Source of the DNA: Stichopus chloronotus
Lineage: Eukaryota > Echinodermata > Holothuroidea > Aspidochirotida > Stichopodidae
Direction of reading: 5' to 3'
Assembly (NCBI GenBank): GCA_021234535.1
Contig: CM037838.1
Coordinates: 26,575,969 to 26,639,968, forward strand
Length of the DNA stretch: 64,000 bases
Part shown: positions 35,924-47,915 of the stretch, piece after piece
Layout of the letters: each line of letters starts with the position of its first letter
Position numbering within the stretch: position 1 is the stretch's first letter
Notes under the pieces: generated by a model
The model's database searches: none
Told to the model about the DNA's origin: nothing
Seen by the model: the letters and a program-made list of their open reading frames with translations, nothing else
Position numbers and translations under genes: made by a program

Positions 35924-36484
35924 GACGACACACTTTACTAATTGCTGAACATATCTCTCCACAATGATAAATGTAAACGTTCTTCTCTGTTTACACCAGA
36001 GGAGGATTCCAACAAGAGAGAACATGTTGTTCCCCTTTCAGTATTATAAAACCAACAGTTAAAGACTTCAATGACTCCATAAAATATCTTTATTTTACAG
36101 TACCACCATCGCCAGAAACATTCCATCCGAGACCGCTACTACATATGTAGACCCTTGGAACTAGTTAATTACCAGGGATAAGTTTAAAATGATATCATAA
36201 CAGTGAGTCAGTTCAACGGTATTGATGTATATGGCTTGTGGTGATGATTCACAGCCAACCACTAGTTGGGCAACACCCATGAAGTATGAAATGCAAATAA
36301 CATCTTGAAACTCAGAGAATATGCACACAATGATTAATTACTGTAACCAGGGAGTTGAATATAAGTAATATTTTCAATCATGCAGTGACTCCCAGCTATG
36401 GTGTCACTCATGCAGTTAAACATTCTTAAGTTTAGGCAAAAATTAATTTCCAACAGCAGCTGTAATCACCCAGTTGATCATCTG

Positions 36485-36765
36485 TTGGTGAGGAAGTATC
36501 CATACACTCAAAATTGACCAAACAATTTGCTAGGCAGAATAAAAATTCCCAAAATTTAACACAAAGTAAAGTGTATTTTTATACCAATTATATGTTACAT
36601 ATTATTCACACACACACACACAATAGACATATGCTAGACCATGGTCAATACGGTAATGCACAGGTTATATGAGGTGAGGGAGTACGCACTGTCAATTGAA
36701 AATTCCCAAAATTTTACGCAAAGTAAAACATCTTTTTGCACCAATAATGTTACGGATTATTCATC
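36485..36765. repeat. two tandem ~160-bp diverged units
   Basis: Both units carry ggtgagg(a/g)agta, aattga, aattcccaaaattt(a/t)ac, caaagtaaa, a T-rich block and attattca. The first unit starts near 36485 and the second near 36653. The second includes the segment shared with 48338-48399. Confidence 0.65.
36638..36695. repeat. dispersed repeat R3, copy 1
   Basis: accatggt, ggtaatgc, ggttatatgaggtgagggag and ta(c/t)gcactgt occur in the same order and orientation at 48338-48399. A CA-rich tract precedes both. The class is unknown. Confidence 0.8.
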
Positions 36766-37314
36766 ATGTACAGTACAATGATCAGCAGGACTGAGAATAC
36801 ATGACAACTCTTATTATTTTTACAAGCGAATAAGTAAACTGTTGACACAATTTTGATGTGGATGGATGTTGAACGTGTGCATGCTTGCTTTCACAGGAAA
36901 TGCGTCCTTATGGATAACAAACAAATACATATCCTGGATTCCAGTTGTTAACCTCATTAAACAGAGAAGTTCTGTTTGATGATCCTCTGATATTTAGCAA
37001 ATTTACGTGGGAATTTTTCTGTCTCCCCAGATCAGTAACGTCCAGGACATGACGTTGCAGTTTTATAGGCTACATACTGTAATGGCCCAGAATCCATAAA
37101 CTGGACACTAGACGTTTACACGCATCATTTCCTAGAGATTACTTCCAGGTTCGTCTAGGTTTTTTACACAATCAGGGAAGTTACCTAAAAGACTCTGTGA
37201 TGGACAATTTGGCTGGCCAGGGAAGGGGTCTGGAAAGGTCTCTGGAAGGGGGGCAAGTAAGGAGAAGGGTGAAGAAAGGGGAGGGGTCTAAGGGTAAGGG
37301 TCTAAGGTAAATGA

Positions 37315-37432
37315 TTGTCCCCCTCTCCTTTGAATTGCCCTTTTCAAGGGTTCTACATGCAAAATGGAGTGAGATATTTAATCTTTCCTTCCTCTACTTG
37401 TATTAAAAAAAAAAAAAAAAGCAGGACCTTTC
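37315..37432. repeat. dispersed repeat, copy 2 (pair with 7422-7535)
   Basis: Same orientation and landmark order as 7422-7535. The A-run before gcaggacctttca is about 16 bp here against about 8 bp there. A poly-A within an otherwise conserved unit could mark an old retroposon junction, but no promoter boxes were recognised. Confidence 0.7.
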
Positions 37433-38042
37433 ATTGCCTGGTTTGGTACACAACGGTCATGTCATGAAAGTTTGATGTGAAATTGATAGAAATGTCAGAG
37501 AATATCTGAACGTTTGTGAGCAAGACTTATAACATTGTTTTACTTTTAATACCTCCAGAGAAGAGAGTCTATATCCAGTTACATTGAATAGCTGTGGAAA
37601 CGTCCCATGAAGCCATCACTTGAACACAGAGTAAATAAACATCTAGTGTGCGAACATTCCAAATATCAGGAAATGACGTCGACTTGATCATTTTCATTAA
37701 TCTCAATACAATCAGAACAAATTTGGAAAAAATCTTCTAAGACGTTTCATGCACGAATTCCACAAGCAACTACCATAATTCCAAGCACACAGAGTGAATA
37801 GAATTTTCAGAATTTCTTTTTTCTTTGGAAAGAGTACCCATTTCCAGTGGACACTCCAAACCTTTCCTGGTTTGGATATTTATGAACAACAAAATAACCT
37901 GTCTCCACACTGTGAATGCACTACGCTTGCATATGGTAAGCTCTTTTTGGTACACCTAACAGAATACCTGTCCTACCCACTACACTGCAATACTGCCCTC
38001 TTCCGTACTGCTTCCAACCACGAAGATTTAACGACATGTGGC

Positions 38043-38050
38043 TTTATAAG
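38043..38050 (+). promoter_or_regulatory. TATA-like box upstream of ATG at 38103
   Basis: ggctttataagggagg contains a TATAAG core about 55 bp upstream of the start codon. This would put transcription initiation near 38070-38080 with a very short 5' leader. The match is short and the genome is AT-rich, so support comes from position only. Confidence 0.35.
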
Positions 38051-38102
38051 GGAGGAGTGGAGTAAATTAGCACATTACAGCATTTGAAAAGAGTAATCTG
38101 AG

Positions 38103-38245
38103 ATGGGTGATTCTGATCCAGATCATACCCTCGGCGTTGTAACAGAACTGCAAAGAAGTTTGAAATCACCTCCAGCATTATACTCAAATGGTTTCAAATC
38201 ATCTCCAGTACAGCAACAATGGGTGACAAAGTTGTGTGGAGACAG
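38103..38245 (+). CDS. first coding exon, unknown product
   Basis: ATG opens 47 codons ending at a consensus donor (GAGACAG|gtaagtga), exit phase 2. An in-frame TAA lies 6 bp upstream of the ATG, so translation must start here if the exon is real. The peptide begins MGDSDPDHTLGVVTELQRSL, then KSPPALYSNGFKSSPVQQQW and VTKLCGD. The acidic, polar start followed by a Ser/Pro-rich segment has normal protein composition. A TATA-like box lies about 55 bp upstream. The next exon must enter with one base; 51555-51603 does. No signal peptide or known motif. Among the candidate exons this has the best combination of start, open frame and donor. Confidence 0.55.
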
Positions 38246-41200
38246 GTAAGTGAAGAGGAGCAAAGTATTGCAAGTCCTTCTGAAAAGCTCAACAATTTGT
38301 CTGTTTGATTCACTGTTAAATAAGGTAAGGTAATTAATTGAAACAAAGCATCCCTCCTGACTCGTATCCTCTTTTTACACCTGTTGTTTCACGTCAATAG
38401 TTCTGCTTCTGAATGAACTGAGTCAATCAACCTGGGGGGGGGCAAGTAATCGACACTCAACTGATATTTTGCTATGGGTTTTGACTAAACGAAACTTTTA
38501 AGATGTTAATAGGTAATTCATTTTCCAGAAGACTGCTGTTTTGGTTCAATTTATGACTTAATCATATCACTTGACAAGTTTTTATATGAAACATAATGAC
38601 AATATAAGTCCCCCACTCATCACATGCAAACTACTATTGAAATTTCTACATCATGTTGTGGGGCAATAGACAAGGCAAAGTTGACACATTTGATGACATT
38701 CCACATGCAGTGAAACTTATATGTCAAAGCCTTAATTCTTTACTCTGCTGATCTTAGAAATTTTGAAAAGTCACTTCCTTCTGCCTATTGCATGTAAGGG
38801 AAATTTCAGAACAGCTGTGTAGCGGTTTTTTCCATGAAGATCTAAGAAGACGATAATAAGTCAATATTATTATTGAAAATTATCCAAAGCCTGCAGAACT
38901 TTTCTCATGTCCTTTATTTACATTTCAATGTATTCATTTCCTGTGACTCAAGAAAACATGCAGCAAAGACCCCAGTAGCATAGGTGAGATATTTTGATAC
39001 CCTGGGTAAAACCTTAACATCCATCAAGATATTTGTAGAGCCATATATCTGAACATACATGTACATAAACATATACATCTTAGTGTTTGCACTGGGTATC
39101 CAGTAACCGACAGAAAAAGTCAGGACATGGTTCTGAAATTGTTACACAGATCGAAGGGTTTCGACAACGTTCATTGAATGGGTGAAGGAAAGAAAAAAAC
39201 TATTTTATTCCAGGTTGGTTTTATTTAACTCAGTCATTGCATCATTTACTGAATAAATTCAGCATGAATGCTTAAACTACGAACACTTCACCATCATGCC
39301 CACATATTTAGACAAGATTTGTGGTGTCAAATCAACATGCAAAGCAGAAAAACATATTATGCCCCCATAATGAAATTGTAGCTCATCAGAAGTGATACTT
39401 TCGGGTACCTGAACAACTATAGACAGTAGACGCTCATGTCCTAATTGGGTACCCGAAGCGAATGCTAACATATATGTAGGTATACATCTGTGTGCAGTAT
39501 GTATAGACACATGTACTGTATGTATATTTGTCAGTGTTCCTTCGCCACAATGCTGTGAGGGGTTGGAAAACACCATTTTCCACTAACATTCGTAATACGT
39601 GTCACTGGTTGAAAGAGTGCTAAATTTGCACACATGTAAACAGTATTCTCTAACATGCCTCTACAGAATAAATCCATTCATACATAAGTACAGCTGCCAT
39701 TAACCAACAGGAAAGAACCCCAATTTGCATGGCTCATCTGACATTACCAAAAGCCAAAGACTGAATGACGACAATTTCAAGTATCTTTGAATCACCAACG
39801 ATGTGTGATAATTGTTGCAACTCCTGCTTCTAACACCTTAATGCAATTGGACCCATATCTTCACACTGACAACAAAGCAAAACAATAGATCAGGGGGGAG
39901 CTCTGAACGTAAACAATGAATCACCCGTTCAACAGCATTGCCTATTGGTCTACATTATGTTGGTGAATCAACTGAGAATATTTGAATTTTCAGCAACGGT
40001 AAACGTTCAAAGTGAAATATGCGTTTCTTAGCGGTGTATGATTTCTGAAAAACGCCAAACAAGAGGGGTTATTACGAGTACCATGGGCTAAGTTCTAGCG
40101 GTACTAAATTGCATGTAATGTCGACTGTTTAGGGGTACTGTACAATTAATTATCACAATAAATTTATTCACTGGAAGAGACATAATTTTCATCTTCTGAC
40201 CCTTTACAATTTTCTCTCTCCATGAATTGCACTCTGTCCTTCTTATCTTCTCATGAAAATCTCTATTTGTCCTTGCACTATATTGGTATTATTATTGTGT
40301 GAGAGCTTAGCTAAATATAGTACTCAGGAAAACCTTCCGTTGAACAGAAGCATCTAATTAATTTCCAGTAATCCACAACTTGAGTCTAAAATGGTCATGG
40401 GCATAACTTAACGCATCTTCAAACCAATCTCCTGGGGAAGGGGGGGTGTGGTGGTGATGATTAAAGTGTAATATCTGACAATGCAGTCATTATATTTTGA
40501 AGCAACATATGACAAAGCGGGCTACCACCTTCATGAATCCTTGCAAATACGAGCAGGCTAACAGTTAAGGGTTAGTGAACAACTATTTATTACCCAAAGT
40601 GGGTTTACACTCGGTCAGCTGCATTTTTGACTTCAGACAAGGATGTATAATACGTCACAACATCAACAAATTGCTGCACAAAAAAAGTACTTCCATTTTC
40701 ATCATACTGTCGTTTTGATTGAGGTGGAAAGTATGGTGAATGTCACAAAATAATGAAATTTTGGTTTGAGACAGAGACTTAAACGACATGGTACATGTAA
40801 ATCTGTGCACATTCTCGAGATCTAATGATAAGACTTTAAAAAAAAAAAAATCTCAGAGAAAAATGACAGGGGGGAACAAGTAATTCAATTTTCACAGATA
40901 CAAGCAGAACTCAAGAGTGGAAGACCTTAGTTCTAATAGTTACGAGCAGAAATTACCCCATTCAATCCAGTTTATTTAAAAGTAATAATACGTTTAACAA
41001 CAAACCTGCATATCCTTTGGGGTTTCTAGGAAAGCACAAACCTAACCCAAAGAATCCAGGGCTTTTTAGAGTTTCTGATGCTACCATTGTTAAATCCTTT
41101 TGACAAATGAAGACCACTTCTGAGATGAAATACATAAATTCACTCCACAGCTACCAGCATTTCTGACAAGTCAGTCCAGAGAATCCTGCTTGAAATATCT

Positions 41201-44200
41201 CCAACACTGAAACAAATACTGCATCCAAAATACAACCAAGCTTTAGCAGGCAAAATATTTGCAGAAGACATAGTTGAATATCAAGTTAATGTACTGTAAC
41301 AGACTACCGTGGTTCTTTATATTCTTGAAAAGCATGTGTCTATTAAGTACTCAAAATGTTTGTTAGTGACTAATCACAGCAGGCTCTTCACCCCTACAGG
41401 TGTTTACACCAGCCAAGAGCAACCTGAATGGAGAAACTACTCAATTATTCATTACAGCGGTCACACAATTGGTTGCACACTGAACCCATGGAAGACAGCT
41501 GTCAATGGACTGTACCATTTTTACAAGGGGTATCAAAAGATTAGAGGCACATTATTTCCCTTTCTCTCTGAAATGTTTTAGATTTAATCACTGAAAAAGG
41601 CATCAGCTATGTTCCTCTCAATCATTCATTGGCATTTTTTTTATGTTTTTCACACAAATTAAGGCTAACAAGTGCTTTTGGTTTAAGGATGAAAGGATGC
41701 CATTTAACATGGATCCCTGTCTAGTGAATCAACATAGCTATTTTCCAAAAAGATTGCATTATTCATAGGAATGATCAACTATTGATCATAGGGGTGTACA
41801 TTGCTAAGGGCATATGAGGTCAAGAACACATTGTTTTTCTATTGCATGGGATGAAATGTACGTTAGTTGGAAGGTGCAGGCAGTGGGCAGATTGTGTAAT
41901 TATGCCTACACATTTTAAAACTGCTTATGTAAGGTTAATCATAAAACAAAAAGAACAACTTGACAGATACTATTCATCATTTTCTTGGAAACTCTTCACT
42001 GTACAAATATATTAAATATCACTTTACTTTCTTTCAGAGTTAGGCTACTCATTTCCATCAAATTGCATCTTTCTTAATCTATGTCAGCATCTGTCACATA
42101 GTATTTAATCGAACTAATCAGCACATACATTCCTCCTAACGATAATGTATTTCATAGTTCAGGAGGGACAAGAATCTTCTCAACTGCGACATTCATGTGC
42201 TCATGTTATCTTGGTGCAATATCACCAATTGTGCTTCTAAGTTCAATAAATAACCACTTCATAAAACTTACAAACAAAACTATTCAATGATATTGTACTT
42301 ACACCTGTACATCATGCTACTACATCAATTATCTGCAAAATTTCAAGCAAACTGAAACATTTGTTTTTCTCTCTTTCCCTTTTAGTGGGAGGGGGGGGGA
42401 GGAGGAAGAAGAGGCCAGAAATACAATGAAACTGGCTCACTATGATCAGTTGTCCTCAGAATCAACCTTTCCGAAAATGGCTGGCTAAGCATCCAGGGAT
42501 GCGAAGATATCAATTTTCAGAAAATAATGAAAACTTGCAATGCATAAAATTTAATCCATTCTGGTAACTTCATTTAAAGTCAAATTACATGTACAGCTTA
42601 GTGTACAATACACCTTTTGTTCCTACTTGCAGTGTCCATAAAATGTGTAATTAATAGCTAAGTTTATAGTCTACAGGGTGATGAAAGAATAAGAGAAGGA
42701 AGTATAAGAGAATTTCCTTCAACAAACCACTGACAGCTAATTTCAAAAGCAGCATTTTGCACTCATTTTATAGTTTTTACTCTTTTTTTGCTTTTGTTTA
42801 GTTCAATTTTTCTTGAAACAGTCTAATTTATTTGATCGCCCAGTCACGTATTGCTTCTATTAAATATACATGGGAAATATTAGGTAGGCGTCAAGTTTGG
42901 TCATTTGCAAAAGTGCACATTTATGTGTTGGTAGTATCTATACACGAAAGTGTTCACATGGAGCTGGTTGGTAAATTCCTATAAATTACTTTGTACTTTG
43001 GAGTAATGGAAAATGTGTTTAGAATTTGTTGAGCCTCTCTATTACGTGAATACTAATACATGATGAAAAGTGATTCATGAATGCAAGGAATGATATGCTA
43101 ATATAAGCAGAGGACCACAGTGCCCACACAACTGCAAAATATCAATATGTGCATGGGGACATTATCTCTCCAGCGCCAACTCCCTCCTGTTATCAAAACA
43201 GATCCTTTCAGATTGCAAATTTTTGCATAGTATGCACAACGTTAATGCCAACATTTAGTTGTGCGCACTATGGGCATGTGGGAGCAAATGACCCAGTTCC
43301 AATTTTAAGGAATTGATGAAAACACTATGTTTGATATATATGGCTCACTCCATCTCTGTGGTAAGTTCAACATACTATTATGTATCACTGCTGTGGCAGA
43401 TGTATTAAGTTTCACTCCAATTACCTAATTTTTTCACCAAATTGGTATGAGAAACTTTGATGTCACACAAAGGGAAAAAAAGAAATGCAAAGACTTGGTG
43501 ACTGCACCTTCCACACATTTTCCCTAGCCCTTGTTAAGGACTATGCAGCCACCATTACAGCTCATTACATGCAATACAGTCTAAACTTGTTACCCCCTTT
43601 ACTTCACCAGCTCTTCTGCCATTCCTAGTTTCTATAATCGTCCATCTAACCGACATACAGTTTCCTTCATGAAGCTCCCCTCAGACGCTTTACCTGCTTT
43701 CTATTCCATCATTTCCCCTCATCTGTAGGCCACCGGACTGCCGTCGACCCCAATAGCCCTTGGAAGGAGGGGGTTCATTATTTACAACTGAATACCCCAT
43801 ACATACAAGCTTTTGGGAATGCACAAAACTGCAATCCAATAACAATGAACCCACTGTACAACCTCGCTTGGACTGGAAGAGCATGTTCGACAAAGATACA
43901 AGGAACATGCACTTTGAGTGCTTTTGGAATATCCACAGTTGATATGGACATATTTATTTGCAAGTTTGCCCATCAAATGCACGTATCGATTTTTTGGTGT
44001 TTGCCATATCTAGTAGACAGTTTAAACAGTTTTAAATTTTTCCTAACAGATATCCCCAATGTTGCATTCACCCCCTTTTTGGTTAAATCCTCTTTGGACT
44101 TCAAGGTTCATTGCCATCGGTTGCCATTTTTGCTATTAATTCCATAGCAAAAAATACCAATGTTATACTTTGAATGAGTGTGAATATATTACTGCTTCTT

Positions 44201-46666
44201 CCAGGGTCAGGGAAACCATGGTGCATGAATGAGAATGTACGTGACACCTAGTGTGTGTATGCGATATCGGCGATCCGACCCAACAGGGTCTACATTTTCA
44301 CGTAACCAGCCTTCTCTAACAAAAAAAAAAAACAAAAACTAAAAAAAAAAAAACTAAAACAAAAAAAACTTGGGCCAATTCACCTTGGTTATCTGTGAAA
44401 TGCACTTTGAACAAGTTTATTTATCACCTACTCTACAGCTTTGTCAACAGCTTGAGAAAGAGAAAAACTTTGTGGTTACCCTCTTCCACCTTGTTGGTAG
44501 AATAATATTTGGCCTCCTTGATGAATCCCCTTAAAAGGACTCTTTGTGTGTGTACACCCGGCCCTGCTGGGTCTACCACTCACTTCACAGTAGGTACACC
44601 AATATTATGTTAATTCATCCACACATCATGATTGTGTAACCTTCATAGGTAGCGAATGCAAACATCTCATCCAATTTCAGCATATTTATGCTTCTCTTTA
44701 CTAAAACAAGGTCAGGGGTCCTTAAACCTGACCGCCACAAATATTTGGGACATTGTCGATAATCAAGAACAACTGATCGTTATCACTGAAAAAATTTAAC
44801 ACTAAAATTGACAACATGAAAGACTAGATGGGGAGATATTAAGGTACTTTGCTATTATAATTAATGTAACCCAAAGACTGACAGCAAAGTATTCAGTTCA
44901 AGGAAAGGATCTGTTGCCAGATGAAAAAAAATATCAAATTTCATGAAAACAGACCCAGTCATGATAATGCACTTCACCTCAAAGTTATTTAGTGTAACAT
45001 ATATAGTACCTACAACACGAATTCTTTTCAAGTCCAAGAGTCTTGTATAAATAAATCTTTGACCTTAGAATTCTTTTTAGAACCAAAGAAGAAATACCTT
45101 ATGGGATCTCAAAGACAAGATTCTCTAATTGGTGTACAAAATAATTTTCCTACTACTCAAAAGTAAACACAACAATAACGAAAAGACGACAAAATATCAA
45201 AAGATGTTATCACATTCGTGTGATAAGTGAATACTCATCATAAAGGCAATCAATGCAAAAAAGGGACATGACCTGAACATTCATGGGCAATCAGCAATAA
45301 ACAGTAAGACATGAAGATGTGATCTGAATATTCATAGTTGTAATCCATGACTTTCAATTATGTCATTGGCCCAGCTACTTTCCCCGTGGCCTTCTGGAGT
45401 AATATATACAGAATACAGAGGCATATGCACAATCCCATAACAACTCAGTCTCTTTGTGTTTATGACTTGTATGAACAATCCTGGAAATTTACAAAATTGC
45501 TTTTGTATGTGTGTGTTTGTAAAGTGCCAATGGCTCATTATCACTGTAAAGTTTCTCCTGTGTAAAACAGTTATCTATACAAACATTGCATGAAATGACA
45601 GAAACATTGCAAACACAAGATAACTATCCACTATCATATATTTCCTTCATCTTAATTGTTAGAGTGAATGTTAAATACAAGATCTGCAAAAGCTTACACA
45701 GGTATGTACAGTATACATACATGTCAGAGGGTTGTTTTACAAAGTCTATGAAACAAAAACCAAAAAAGACAATAAATTTGAAACATTGCATGTAAAATTT
45801 TTGATGGCATAATACCATGAATGCTTCAGTACTAACTAAAGACTGCAAAATAGATTGACTCAATTCAACCTAAATGCAATGCTGAAACACATACACAAAT
45901 GAAAGAAATGATAACTGCTTTGTTTCAAAGCGAAAGATAATTATTTATAAATTCAGAGCAGTTCTAGGAGCTTCAATACACTTGGGGGGCATCATTCCCA
46001 ATGAAAAACGAGGAGGAAGGACCACTGAAGAGCAGCATAACACCCAATGAACTTCTTTGTTTGAAAATGAAAGATGACGCTTTTCCTAAATAGCTTTCAA
46101 AAGTGCTTTATTTGGTATACAGGGTTACCAGTTGTTCCAAATATTGCATTGTTTCATTTCTTTTGTTTTTGCTGACTCATTTTAATATTCATTCACTTTT
46201 TATCTACCTTGATTATTCTAGTCGTTTCCTGGTTTCACATGTACGGTGTGACATAGTAACTGTAAGGTAATGTAGCAAATGGTAAACCCCACCGGGGCTA
46301 ACACGACGCAATGACTCAATTCTGTACTTCTATGCTAACCAAAAAAAAAGCATTAAAATGCAAGAATTCTATATAAAAATAAACAAATAGCAACCGTTTC
46401 TGAGCAACTGGTTACAATATGTACACAAAATATCTACCAGATGCTTTGTCACCAACACTTGCAAAATACCTCAAACTCTTGCTCATCCTCTTCCTTTTAA
46501 ATATGACAAATTTATCCTGCTGTCTTTTCTTTTTTATCATTTTCTTGTTTCCTCAAACCATCCAGTCAGGCTAATACAGGATGCATAAGTAGTTTAGGTA
46601 GACTTTTCATTGTAAAGGGTATAAACATTGTGTTTATCCTACAGTAGGATGGTATAGTCTTTTCAC
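38246..46666. other. long non-coding stretch, probable first intron
   Basis: AT-rich, with G-runs near 40440 and 42390. A CpG-poor A-rich tract lies at 44318-44371. Strong plus-strand acceptors occur near 40897 (aattcaattttcacag), 41399 (cttcacccctacag) and 42035 (tttactttctttcag). Each is followed by some open frame, but none has a convincing donor in the required phase. I see no secure exon. Confidence 0.4.
44318..44371. repeat. A-rich low-complexity tract
   Basis: Runs of A separated by single C or T (aacaaaaacta, then aaaacaaaaaaaac) before cttgggcc. It could be the decayed tail of a plus-strand retroposon, but no body with promoter boxes is recognisable upstream. Confidence 0.85.
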
Positions 46667-46674
46667 GAAATAAG
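46667..46674. repeat. left 8-bp target-site duplication (imperfect)
   Basis: gaaataag directly precedes the left terminus. The right counterpart ggaagaag (47908-47915) matches at 6 of 8 positions. An 8-bp duplication is diagnostic of hAT elements, and the two mismatches fit an old insertion. Confidence 0.5.
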
Positions 46675-47907
46675 TAGTGTTGAGCCGATAACAGTGATAT
46701 CGGAAATTGCAGATAACCGATAAGTCGAAGTCAATATCGGAACGATACCGATAACAAAGAAAAACATAAAGAATCTTTTGTAAGCAGTATTACCATTACA
46801 ATAATTATTTTACTCATTATCAATATTTTTCAAGTTATATATGTGAAAAAAAAAAACGTTGGCAAATGTTTCCAGAAGATTCTACCTATACCTCCTTTAC
46901 TACATTCGATGTCAAATAAAATGCATAAGCTTAGGCCTTCCTTTGGCCTACATACGCAAATCATCTGCAGAATGATAGCTAGCAGACATATCGAAACTCA
47001 CACAAATACAAAAATGAATGCATATCTCTGTATCCAAAACCCTTCACGAAACCAATAGTCTACTTCGTCAAACCTTTAGTCTAAACATTTTAAAGTGACT
47101 GGGATCAATGAGCAAAAAAAAAAGAAAAAAATAAATGTTCCTTGAAAAACTCTGAAGCCTTTACAACTTACAAAATGTCGGTTGTTCCCTGTAATACGGA
47201 AACTTAATTTCCAAGGTGGTTAGGCTATTCGATATACACCCACTACGTTAGGATATCATTACTTAAAATTTTCGGAAGGCTGCACACGATCTTACGTGAT
47301 TCTTTTCACGAGACTTTTAAGGACATTTCAACTTAAAAAATGTATGTAATACAGTTTACTCTACATGACATGTGCAACATTTCATAGAACTTTTTTTGAT
47401 TTTGAAGCAATATCAATGATTTTTTTCTGCTGGAACTGTGTGTTTTCACATGATACAATAACATTTTTCAATTAAAGAGTTGAAAGTTAGCACGGATTCC
47501 AAACGATTCAGACACTTCTAAAAATGCTAAAATTGCTGAGTTTCCAGGGTTTTGTACCCTGGACCCTACCACGGTCGTCCATGGACTCCACAAGGGGCCC
47601 TATGGCAGGCCCATTGACCCCCCACGCTGGTATAACAATCGCTTCCCTATCGAATGACGCCTACGGTGCCATATGTTAGGTTTGGCGGGAAATCCGACAA
47701 TATTGCAATTAGCCTCCCGGGAAATTTACACTTTTTCCAGCCGTGTCTATAAAGTTTTCACACTCTTGTGCGTGGAGGAATGACAAAGGCTTGTTATCGG
47801 TTGCCCTCATTGGAGATAGCGGTCATTTTTGCCAATACCGATATCTCACCGATAACGCCATTATCGGCTGATACCAATAGTACTAACCAATAATCGGCTC
47901 AACACTA
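46675..47907. mobile_element. non-autonomous hAT-like element, 1233 bp
   Basis: The ends are exact inverted repeats over 15 bp (tagtgttgagccgat). Each terminal 100 bp carries several copies of CCGATA/TATCGG (left near 46686, 46698, 46719, 46735 and 46747; right near 47795, 47838, 47850, 47862 and 47893), a subterminal arrangement used by hAT transposases as binding sites. Imperfect 8-bp flanking duplications agree. The largest internal ORF is 71 codons and resembles no transposase, so the element depends on a transposase in trans. The interior includes a CpG- and GC-richer patch (about 47545-47720), unlike the flanks, that may be captured host or ancestral sequence. Confidence 0.75.
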
Positions 47908-47915
47908 GGAAGAAG

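Larger units (their letters stand above)
35924..38042. other. probable intergenic region with local repeats
   Basis: Contains the ~160-bp tandem pair at 36485-36765, a (CA)n tract at about 36608-36622, a purine-rich patch (37200-37300) and the dispersed repeat at 37315-37432. A possible plus-strand exon (about 37830-37932: acceptor tttttctttggaaag, donor CATATG|gtaagctc, 34 codons, STHFQWTLQTFPGLDIYEQQ at its start) lies upstream of the TATA-like box. It could be an upstream exon of the same locus, but was not called separately. Confidence 0.35.

Noticed and set aside
40898..41102. 68-codon open frame after a good acceptor (ttcaattttcacag)
   Set aside because: No donor, no start, wrong entry phase for the exon at 38245, and no polyadenylation context; kept only as an alternative.
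41400..41529. Plus-strand exon candidate after cttcacccctacag
   Set aside because: Two different frames are open and neither joins the neighbouring candidates in phase with a good donor.
46843..47058. 71-codon ORF
   Set aside because: Lies inside the hAT-like element, begins in an A-run, and shows no transposase-like content.
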